Of a stretch of DNA of 64,000 nt, positions 26,928 through 33,512 are shown one piece after another (position 1 is the stretch's first letter; every line of letters begins with the position of its first letter). Made by a program: the position numbers and the translations under genes. The stretch covers positions 2,108,001 through 2,172,000 of the forward strand of contig NZ_JAJEJP010000001.1 of assembly GCF_021390495.1 (NCBI RefSeq), read 5' to 3'. The notes beneath the pieces are model-generated. The model worked only from the letters and a program-made list of their open reading frames with translations. It had not been told where the DNA came from and did not search any database. The stretch is from Paraburkholderia sp. ZP32-5 (lineage in GTDB: Bacteria > Pseudomonadota > Gammaproteobacteria > Burkholderiales > Burkholderiaceae).

Positions 26928-28052
26928 ATGAGCGCTTTGATCAGTAGTTTCTCGCTTGGCGGCGACGGCCCCACGATCGCCATCAAGGACACCATCGACA
27001 TTGCCGGCATGCGCACGACCGGTGCCAGCCGCGCGCTCGCCGATGCCGCGCCCGCGCAACAGCATGCGCAAGTCGTGCAGTTGCTGCTCGACGCGAACTG
27101 GCGGATCGTCGGCAAGGCCAACATGCACGAACTCGCGTTCGGCATGACCGGCATCAACGACTACACCGGCACGCCGGTCAATCCGCAGGACGCGACGCGC
27201 ATTCCGGGCGGCTCATCCAGCGGCTCGGCTTCGGCAGTCGGCCTCGGGCTCGCGGATGCGGCGCTCGGCACCGATACCGGAGGCTCGATTCGCGGCCCCG
27301 CCGCGTGCTGCGGCGTGACCGGCCTGAAGCCGACGTTCGGTCGCGTGTCGCGGCGCGGCGTCGCGCCCGCTGAATCGACGCTCGATTGCGTCGGTCCATT
27401 CGCGCGCGAGATGCGGATGATCGTCGACACGATGGCCGTGATCGCGCCGGGATTCGATCGCGACGCCGCGTTGAAACAGGTGGCGACATGCCGCGTCGGC
27501 GTCGCGAATGTCGATGCGCAAGCGGCTTTGCTCACCGCGGTCGCACGCGCGCCGCAGCGCGCGGGTTTTACGTCACAGGCCATCGAACTCACGGGCCTCA
27601 TCGAGGCATTCCAGGCGGGCATCGCGATCATCAACGCGGAAACGTATGCCGCGTTCGGTCATCTCGTCGATAGCGGCAAGCTCGGCGCCGATCTCGACGC
27701 GCGTTTGCGCGCCGCTTTGGCGACGACGCCGGAGCAGTTGAGCGCGGCCGAGCGCGTGCGCCGCAGCTTCACCGAGGCGGTCGATCGCGCGCTCGATAGT
27801 GTCGATGTGATCGTGATGCCGACGCTGCCCGCATTGCCGATCACGCTCGATGAAGCGCGGCGCGGCGTGCCGGTGATTGCGATGTCATCGCTGATTCGGC
27901 CGTTCAATCTCAGTGGTCATCCGGCGTTGAGCCTGCCGCTGCCGCTCGACGGTACGCCGTTGAAAGCCGGCCTGCAGATCATCGGACGCCATGGCGCCGA
28001 CGAGCAGGTGTGCGCGGCTGCGGCCGCGTTTGAAGCTGCGCTTGCTGGCTGA
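26928..28052 (+). CDS. iacH: Amidase-signature hydrolase (IacH-like)
   Basis: A 374-residue amidase-signature enzyme. The Ser-cisSer-Lys triad is apparent: Lys20 in AIKDTID, the Ser-rich loop PGGSSSGSASAV (residues 94-104), and the nucleophile Ser120 in GTDTGGSIRGPA. Such enzymes hydrolyse amide bonds, and IacH would act on an amide or lactam intermediate formed after indole ring oxidation. The start at 26928 is preferred because a strong RBS (AAAGGAAC) lies upstream and homology begins there. It is shorter than GatA-type amidases, as expected for IacH. Confidence 0.88.
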   Translation: MSALISSFSLGGDGPTIAIKDTIDIAGMRTTGASRALADAAPAQQHAQVVQLLLDANWRIVGKANMHELAFGMTGINDYTGTPVNPQDATRIPGGSSSGSASAVGLGLADAALGTDTGGSIRGPAACCGVTGLKPTFGRVSRRGVAPAESTLDCVGPFAREMRMIVDTMAVIAPGFDRDAALKQVATCRVGVANVDAQAALLTAVARAPQRAGFTSQAIELTGLIEAFQAGIAIINAETYAAFGHLVDSGKLGADLDARLRAALATTPEQLSAAERVRRSFTEAVDRALDSVDVIVMPTLPALPITLDEARRGVPVIAMSSLIRPFNLSGHPALSLPLPLDGTPLKAGLQIIGRHGADEQVCAAAAAFEAALAG

Positions 28053-28103
28053 ACCACGCGGCGGATCGAGTCCGCTGAAATTCTCCAAGGAATACACAAC
28101 CCT

Positions 28104-28847
28104 ATGTCCAGCAGAGTCGTTCTCGTTACCGGCGCGGCGCGCGGCCTCGGTGCCGTTATCGCCGCGCGTTTTCATGCAGCCGGCTACTGTGTCGCGCTCG
28201 GCGACATCGCCATCGAAGCGGCCAACGTAGTTGCGCGCGAGTTGAGCGCCGCCGGGTCGAGCGCGTTCGCGCTGAAGCTCGATGTCACGTCGAAGCAGGA
28301 TTTCGTCGATGCGCGCGATGCGATCGTCGCGCGCTGGGGCCGCATCGATGCGCTCGTCAACAACGCGGGGGCATCGAAAGTCGTGCCGGTGATGGACATC
28401 ACCGCCGAGCAGTTCGATCAGGTCATCGACGTCAACCTGCGCAGTGTGCTGTTCGGCTGCCAGGTCTTCGGCCGGCACTTCGCGAATCAGCGCGAAGGAC
28501 GCATCGTCAACATCGCGTCGCTTGCCGGCCAGAACGGCGGCTCCGCGACCGGCGCGCACTATGCGGCGGCCAAGGGCGGCGCGATTACGCTGACGAAGGT
28601 ATTCGCGCGAGACCTCGCCGCCTCGGGCGTGACGGTCAATGCGATCTCGCCGGGACCGCTCGATTTGCCGATCGTGCACGAAAGCGTGCCCGCGGAAAAA
28701 CTCGCGGCGGTAATCGCGAATATTCCAGCGGGACGTCTGGGTGCCGCCGATTACATCGCCGATGCCGCCGTTCTGCTCGCGTCAGGCAATGCGTATTTCG
28801 CCAACGGCGCGTGCTGGGACATCAATGGCGGCCTGTATATGCGGTAA
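28104..28847 (+). CDS. iacE: Short-chain dehydrogenase (IacE-like)
   Basis: A 247-residue classical SDR. The cofactor motif TGAARGLG is at residues 9-16, NNAG near 90, and the catalytic Ser-Tyr-Lys in NIASLAGQNGGSATGAHYAAAK. It would catalyse an NAD(P)-dependent oxidation or reduction of a hydroxylated indole-acetate intermediate. It is the last gene of the iacABIHE operon; a terminator stem follows 13 bp after the stop. The AAGGAA RBS is 14 bp before the ATG. Confidence 0.9.
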   Translation: MSSRVVLVTGAARGLGAVIAARFHAAGYCVALGDIAIEAANVVARELSAAGSSAFALKLDVTSKQDFVDARDAIVARWGRIDALVNNAGASKVVPVMDITAEQFDQVIDVNLRSVLFGCQVFGRHFANQREGRIVNIASLAGQNGGSATGAHYAAAKGGAITLTKVFARDLAASGVTVNAISPGPLDLPIVHESVPAEKLAAVIANIPAGRLGAADYIADAAVLLASGNAYFANGACWDINGGLYMR

Positions 28848-28860
28848 CGCGTGAGTTGCT

Positions 28861-28885
28861 GCCCGCGCGCTACGCGCGGGCCTTT
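28861..28885. terminator. Terminator between iacE and iacR2
   Basis: A 9-bp perfect stem GCCCGCGCG / CGCGCGGGC (28861-28869 and 28873-28881) with a 3-nt loop is followed by CTTT on the + strand. It sits between convergent genes and probably ends the iacABIHE transcript. Confidence 0.75.
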
Positions 28886-28951
28886 GATGCGACACGGCAC
28901 AAGCATCGCCGGTGCGCGTACGTCCATGGGCGCACGCGCATACACCCATTT

Positions 28952-29587
28952 TTACGGCGTATTCGTCGGCGCGTCCTGATCCCATACCGCCATCACGTCG
29001 CGCACGAGCGTCGCGATCGATGCGACGCCGAGCTTGTCCTTGATGCTCGCGCGATGCACGTCGACCGTCTTCACGCTGATATCGAGGTCCGCCGCGATGC
29101 GCTTGCTGCCCTTGCCGTCGATCACGCCACGCAGCACCTCGTTCTCGCGCGCGGTCAGCGAGTTGAGACGCTTGCGCAGATCGCGCCGCTTCTGGTCGGC
29201 CGCATGACGCTGCGTGGCGAGCTTCATCGCGCGTTGCACGCGATCGAGCATCTGCTGCGAGTTATAGGGCTTTTCGACGAAATCGATCGCGCCGTTCTGC
29301 AGCGCGCGCACCGACATCGGAATATCGCCGTGGCCGCTGACGAAAATGGTCGGCAACGTTGCGCCGCGACGGTTCAGTTCCGTCTGCACATCGAAGCCGC
29401 CTGTCTCCGGCATGCGCACGTCGAGCACCAGGCATGCGGGGATGTCCGGATCGAAGGCGCGCAGGAAGTCGCTTGCGCTGGCAAAGCCTTCCGACTTGAC
29501 GCCGACCGACTCCAGCAACCATGCCAACGAGGTGCGCATGCCGTTGTCGTCGTCGACGATATAGACGACCGGCGCGGGTAAAGTCAC
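28952..29587 (-). CDS. iacR2: FixJ/NarL-type response regulator (IacR2-like)
   Basis: A 211-residue response regulator. The receiver domain has the acidic pocket VDDD (residues 11-14), the phosphoacceptor Asp56 in LVLDVRMP, and the switch Lys in VEKPY. The C-terminal LuxR-type HTH has LTARENEVLRGVIDGKGSKR and VKTVDVHRASIKDKL. The GTG at 29587 is preferred because GGAG lies upstream at good distance and the receiver starts right after it; an in-frame ATG at 29650 would add 21 unconserved residues. It is the probable partner of IacS and the candidate protein for the shared upstream element. Confidence 0.88.
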   Translation of the reverse strand: MTLPAPVVYIVDDDNGMRTSLAWLLESVGVKSEGFASASDFLRAFDPDIPACLVLDVRMPETGGFDVQTELNRRGATLPTIFVSGHGDIPMSVRALQNGAIDFVEKPYNSQQMLDRVQRAMKLATQRHAADQKRRDLRKRLNSLTARENEVLRGVIDGKGSKRIAADLDISVKTVDVHRASIKDKLGVASIATLVRDVMAVWDQDAPTNTP

Positions 29588-29961
29588 TTGCTCTGTCTCC
29601 GTTCTGGTTATGTGCAAAATGCGTGCGAAACACGTGCGAGACACGTACAAAACGCGCGCGAGACGAGCGTTGTGCAGCCTCGTTTGATCGTCGCGTTATC
29701 GCAGTTTAAATTTAATCATAACCAGGCGAAAAAGCCCTGAAAAGCGGTGCCGCGTAGTATTTGCGCGGTAATTTCCCCAGGCGTGTCCGCGGTGCTCGCG
29801 TGCCTCCTGGTGAAACCTTTAGACGACTCGGGAGCGACGCCAGCGCGCGGGCGATTCGCGACAATTTTTTTCGCGCGATGCTTGCCGTACGCTTGAATCA
29901 TCGTTGGCGCGGCTCACGAAGTGTCTGTGATGTGAGACGAACGCCGATATCCAGGAAGGCA
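29588..29961. promoter_or_regulatory. iacR2-iacG divergent region
   Basis: A 374-bp region between divergent genes. The left third is AT-rich and probably holds the iacR2 promoter. The right part contains copy B of the shared element (29804-29834) and a TACGCT -10-like box at 29888. No further gene is supported. Confidence 0.5.
29804..29834 (+). promoter_or_regulatory. Shared iac-type upstream element, copy B
   Basis: The core CTGGTGAAACCTTTAG (29807-29822) includes the short inverted repeat GGT-GAA-ACC. CTTTAG starts at 29817 and TACGCT at 29888, 71 bp later. It lies about 130-160 bp upstream of iacG and is 25/31 identical to copy A. Confidence 0.6.
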
Positions 29962-30519
29962 ATGCCACTGCACGGAACAACACCCATGTCCAATTCATCT
30001 AGTGCGACCCCGCTTCCGGTGAGCGATGAGCGCAAGCAATTTCGCCAGGCGATGGCGCATCTGTCGGCGGCCGTCAACGTGATCACGACAGCCGGGCCGT
30101 TCGGCCGTTGCGGCATTACCGCAAGCGCCGTGTGTTCGGTGACGGATTCGCCGCCGACGCTGCTGGTTTGCCTGAACCGTTCCAGCGCGATGCACACCGT
30201 GTTCGCGGGCAATCGCCACATCTGCGTGAACGTGCTGCCCGGCGAACACGAACTGCTCGCGAAGCACTTTGCGGGGCTCACGCAACTGCCGATGGACGCG
30301 CGCTTCGATCTGCCGGTGTGGGACGAAGGCGAACACGGCGTGCCGGTGCTGCGCGATGCGCTCGCGAGCTTGCAGGGAGAGATCGTCGAGTGCAAGGACG
30401 TCGGCTCGCACTCGGTCATCTTCGTGGAGGCTACGCAGATTCGCGTGCGCAGCGATGGCGATGGGCTCGTGTACTTCGATCGCAATTTCCATCGGCTCGC
30501 GCGGCTGTGCGCTGCGTAG
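29962..30519 (+). CDS. iacG: Flavin reductase for IacA (IacG)
   Basis: A 185-residue split-barrel flavin reductase with MAHLSAAVNVITTAGPFG, CGITASAVCSVTDSPPTLLV and a C-terminal YFDRNFHRLARL. It would supply reduced flavin to the IacA oxygenase. The ATG at 29962 has AGGA 5 bp upstream; a second ATG at 29986 gives a 177-residue form closer in length to its paralogue at 10531. It is transcribed from its own promoter carrying the shared element, apart from iacA, so the two components appear to be co-regulated in trans. Confidence 0.9.
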   Translation: MPLHGTTPMSNSSSATPLPVSDERKQFRQAMAHLSAAVNVITTAGPFGRCGITASAVCSVTDSPPTLLVCLNRSSAMHTVFAGNRHICVNVLPGEHELLAKHFAGLTQLPMDARFDLPVWDEGEHGVPVLRDALASLQGEIVECKDVGSHSVIFVEATQIRVRSDGDGLVYFDRNFHRLARLCAA

Positions 30520-30919
30520 ACGTGAAGCCTCGCGCGTGCTGGTGAAACCTTTAGTTCGATGAGGACATTCACTATTCACGCTACCGCTCGCACGCATGGT
30601 TTGCTCGCGCGCTCACGGGTACCCTGCTCCTGAAGTGCTATGCGTCACATACGCTGTCGGGCAGCGAAGTCTGGGTGATTCGTCAGAAGAAAAAGCGCTT
30701 CATAGCAGGCTTCACGAGCGAAAAGCCGCCGGCGGTGCCGCTCGATATAGGTCGAAAAACCACAAGGAGACATCCCCCGCCGGCAAGCCAGGGCCATCCC
30801 CGACTTGCCAACCGGCATGGCGCGCTGCATCCTTCGCAGCAAATTAACCGACTCACTGGTCGGTGAAAAGAGGCCAGGCTTCACGCCCCCCGATCGATTT
30901 CGCGATTTATCCCACCAGC
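30520..30919 (+). promoter_or_regulatory. Long leader before the AraC gene, with element copy C and an orphan RBS
   Basis: This 400-bp region carries copy C of the shared element (CTGGTGAAACCTTTAG at 30539-30554), with a -10-like TACCCT at 30620, again 71 bp after the CTTTAG start. About 145 bp further on a strong Shine-Dalgarno-like AAGGAGA (30761-30767) is followed by no start codon at useful distance. This may mark the front end of a lost gene. No intact gene was found. Confidence 0.45.
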
Positions 30920-31858
30920 ATGCAGCTCGAGAATCACACCCTTACCGACGCCGGCGAACACGCGGCGCTGCTTTCCGGCTGGGAACAGCAGTATTTTCAG
31001 CTCGACTGCGGGCAATTTCATGGTCGGCTTCAGCAAATCGGCGTGGACGGCATCCACGTGTTTTATGAATCGGTGAATCGCCGTATCGTGCAACAGGGCA
31101 GCACGCCGAGCGACATGCTGGTGTTCGGCGTCGTGCTCGATGCGAACTCGCCGGTGACTTTCGCGGACCGTTCCGTCACTGCCGATTCGATGATCTGCGC
31201 GCGAGCCAACCGCGAGTTCGTGCTGCATTTCCCGGGCGAAACCGCGTTGCTCGGCGTCGGCGTGAGGCAGCCGTTCCTCGACGAACATCCGGAACTGGCT
31301 GCGCGTCTCGAAAGCTACATATCGGGCAAGAGCTCGGTGATTCCACTCGCGCTCAGCGCGCGCGAACAGTTCATCGCGCTGTGGCGCCACGTTACCGACG
31401 AAGCGTTTGCGCTGAACCAGTTCGCGCAGCCGGATCTCGCGCAGCGCTGCGTATCGGCGCAGATTCTCGACATGCTCGACTCGCTGGTCGAGAGCGACAG
31501 CCGCGACGCAAAGGCCGACATCACGTGGATGTCGCATAGCGACGTGGTGGCACGCGCCCACGACATGATCGTCGCGCGGCCGCTGGAACCGGTGACCGTG
31601 CAGGAACTGTGCGAAGCGCTGCGAATCAGCCGCCGCACCGTGCAGACGAGTTTCCGTCTCGTGACCGGCAAATCGCCGGTCGAATATATGCGCGCGATCC
31701 GTCTGAATCACGTGCGCCAGTTGCTGCGCAAATCGCCGTCCACCGAGCTGACCGTGCGCGATGCGGCGCAACGGTGGGGCTTTTTTCACTCGGGGCACTT
31801 TACGCAGGACTATCGGGATCTGTTCGATGCGATGCCGTCGGATAATCGGCCGCGGTGA
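30920..31858 (+). CDS. AraC-family regulator (EutR-like)
   Basis: A 312-residue regulator. The N-terminal half resembles the EutR-type sensor region (YFQLDCGQFHGRLQQIGVDG near the start). A C-terminal double HTH follows, with VTVQELCEALRISRRTVQTS and the terminal AQRWGFFHSGHFTQDYRDLF. The ATG at 30920 is chosen where homology should begin; a GTG in frame at 30863 would add 19 residues. Its promoter region carries the iac-type element, so it may be a downstream member of the IAA regulon. Its own target could equally be the amine-catabolism operon beyond the Rhs genes. Confidence 0.82.
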   Translation: MQLENHTLTDAGEHAALLSGWEQQYFQLDCGQFHGRLQQIGVDGIHVFYESVNRRIVQQGSTPSDMLVFGVVLDANSPVTFADRSVTADSMICARANREFVLHFPGETALLGVGVRQPFLDEHPELAARLESYISGKSSVIPLALSAREQFIALWRHVTDEAFALNQFAQPDLAQRCVSAQILDMLDSLVESDSRDAKADITWMSHSDVVARAHDMIVARPLEPVTVQELCEALRISRRTVQTSFRLVTGKSPVEYMRAIRLNHVRQLLRKSPSTELTVRDAAQRWGFFHSGHFTQDYRDLFDAMPSDNRPR

Positions 31859-31879
31859 TGGGGTGGGTTGTTGTGCGTG

Positions 31880-32023
31880 CGGATCAAGTCCTAACGGGTC
31901 GATTCAAGCGACCGGATTGGGTGCATACGCATAAACGTTAATCCCACCCGCCAGCCCGATCGGATCGCGACTGATGAACCACCCGAATTGAGGATTGTGG
32001 TACCGCCGCAGGTTGTAATGCCA
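31880..32023 (-). pseudogene. Rhs core remnant, third copy, with nonsense codon
   Basis: Leftward reading gives a decayed Rhs hinge: HYNLRRYHNPQ, then WFISRDPIGLAGGINVYAYA and IDPLGLDP. It corresponds to the end of the large Rhs protein. A TGA interrupts it where the core has Trp (PNPVT-W), and TAG closes the frame on the upstream side. No toxin domain follows; the AraC gene begins on the other strand. It is the left end of an array of displaced Rhs tails. Confidence 0.8.
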
Positions 32024-32043
32024 CTACGTCTCAAATGCGTCGC

Positions 32044-32244
32044 TCAGCGAGTGAGCACTACAAGCAACCTCCTCCGCGTCGAATGATTGCTCCTCAGTAT
32101 GTTGTCCGCGTTCGCTGTAATAGACCAACCAACATAGTTTTCCACGAGGCAAAGAGCTTCGTCCTTGTCACTTTCAACGCAATAACTGTCCCGTGGGGCG
32201 GACAGCGAATCTAGTACGTTCTGCAGTTCTTGCCTATTCAGCAC
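32044..32244 (-). CDS. Orphan immunity-like small protein (candidate Imm3)
   Basis: A 66-residue acidic protein with low-GC codon use compared with its surroundings. The first half (QELQNVLDSL, then EALCLVENYVGWSI) looks like a small alpha/beta immunity protein, while the last 15 residues are Ser/Arg-rich and may follow a frameshift. It lies between displaced Rhs fragments with no toxin domain directly before it, so it is probably left over from a lost toxin-immunity pair. No family was recognised. Confidence 0.45.
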   Translation of the reverse strand: MLNRQELQNVLDSLSAPRDSYCVESDKDEALCLVENYVGWSITANADNILRSNHSTRRRLLVVLTR

Positions 32245-32399
32245 ACGTCCTTTTTAAATGACTCGCTTCTACTAAGCTACCGACGGACCTAGCCACTATG
32301 TCGCGAGCGCAGTGCACTTTGTGAGCCGCAAGGGGGCAATCCATCACGTGGGATTGGGCGCATGAGCATACAAAGGGCCTCGTTGCATAGCAGCCCTCG

Positions 32400-32729
32400 T
32401 TAGTTCTCGCCTTTGATACGAAACGCCTCTTTGAGCGTTACTTCATCGTCAATATCCCCATCTTCGAAACATCTGACTGGCCTACCTTCCAGTGCGTCCT
32501 GCAACAAGCGATACAAACATGGCGATCTAAAATTAACCTTCAGCCACAACGACTTCTCGTCTTCCTGCATCAAGCAGGCGTCATACTCTGCCGAGCTTTT
32601 AAGCTCGCTATCCTTTAAACATATCTCTTGTCCTTGCCCCCTAATGCATGCAGCACTTGCTCTCAATACATCCATAACATGCCGCGCTGAAGACACATCA
32701 GTAAATATCAACCGATATTCGTAGCTCAT
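32400..32729 (-). CDS. Candidate immunity protein 2 (for displaced Rhs-CT2)
   Basis: A 109-residue acidic soluble protein (MSYEYRLIFTDVSSARHVMD, later CFEDGDIDDEVTLKEAF) whose start overlaps the stop of the displaced Rhs toxin module by 4 bp. Tight coupling after an Rhs C-terminal domain, small size, acidity and low GC are the hallmarks of Rhs immunity genes. No named family was recognised. Confidence 0.7.
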   Translation of the reverse strand: MSYEYRLIFTDVSSARHVMDVLRASAACIRGQGQEICLKDSELKSSAEYDACLMQEDEKSLWLKVNFRSPCLYRLLQDALEGRPVRCFEDGDIDDEVTLKEAFRIKGEN

Positions 32730-33214
32730 GATCCGTGTGGCCTTCCTCGAACTGCTGGTAGATCCGCAGGGTTTCGGATGCCGATGTGCGTTTCATTCGG
32801 ATCTAACGACACTATCCCTCGATCATTAAGCTGATTTCCTGAGGGATCCTCTTTGTGAACATATGCATTATTGCCAGATTTGTACGAGCACGGGTGCTTG
32901 TTTCCATACTTGTGCACCCGGACCTCTGAGCTATCGGCATGTTTCCACGTCTGGTTCACACTATTGTCTTTTGTTTTCGAAAAACCGCCATCGATCAATA
33001 CTGACCCTACCCCTAAAACACTTTGACCTTTCACACGCGGCAAATCTGAGGCTGCTGACAATCCGAGCGGGTCGATCCATTCGATAGGATTCAGCGCATA
33101 CGCATAGCCGTTAATCCCACCCGCCAGCCCGATCGGATTCCTGCTGATAAACCTTCCAGCATCGGGATCATGGTACCGATGCCGGTTGTAATGCAGCGCC
33201 GTCTCGCGATACAG
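32726..33214 (-). pseudogene. Displaced Rhs C-terminal toxin module (CT2)
   Basis: After an in-frame TAG the leftward frame reads a truncated Rhs core (YRETALHYNRHRYHDPDAG, then FISRNPIGLAGGINGYAYA and WIDPLGL). A different C-terminal domain of about 110 residues follows. That domain has HKYGNKHPCSYKSGNNAYVH, LNDRGIVSLDPNETHIGIRN and a final RGRPHGS, rich in His, Asn and Lys as in nuclease toxins. A gene caller may start it at the internal ATG at 33061. Without the Rhs shell it should not be delivered, but it can be recombined onto the intact gene through the shared core. Confidence 0.8.
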
Positions 33215-33251
33215 CTAGATAAGCGAGCAACACCAACGTATTTCTATCCAG

Positions 33252-33512
33252 TCAATTGTTGTCCAACTTAACTTTCTCTTGATTGATCGCGATTACATCG
33301 ACGTGGTTTTTATACGAGAAGTTCGCAATCGAATCTTGAAGATGCATGTGTTCAACATCGTTAGCATCCATTTCGTAAGCCGCATTAATCAAAAAAACTC
33401 CGAGTGCGCGGATGACCTCAGCATTCGCAAGGATGGAAATTTCATCCAGCTTCAGCGATTTATCACTACCTTCGGTCGTTCCCCAAATCTTCAATTCACC
33501 AAGTTCTGTCAT
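33252..33512 (-). CDS. Candidate immunity protein 1 (for intact Rhs toxin)
   Basis: An 86-residue acidic protein (MTELGELKIWGTTEGSDKSL, then EISILANAEVIRALGVFLIN) whose start overlaps the Rhs stop by 4 bp. By position it protects the producer against the C-terminal domain of the adjacent Rhs protein. Low GC compared with the Rhs core supports separate acquisition together with the toxin tip. No named immunity family was assigned. Confidence 0.75.
   Translation of the reverse strand: MTELGELKIWGTTEGSDKSLKLDEISILANAEVIRALGVFLINAAYEMDANDVEHMHLQDSIANFSYKNHVDVIAINQEKVKLDNN

Noticed and set aside
29588..29650. A longer N-terminus for the response regulator from an ATG at 29650
   Set aside because: The extra 21 residues are not receiver-like, and a GGAG-preceded GTG at 29587 gives the standard length.
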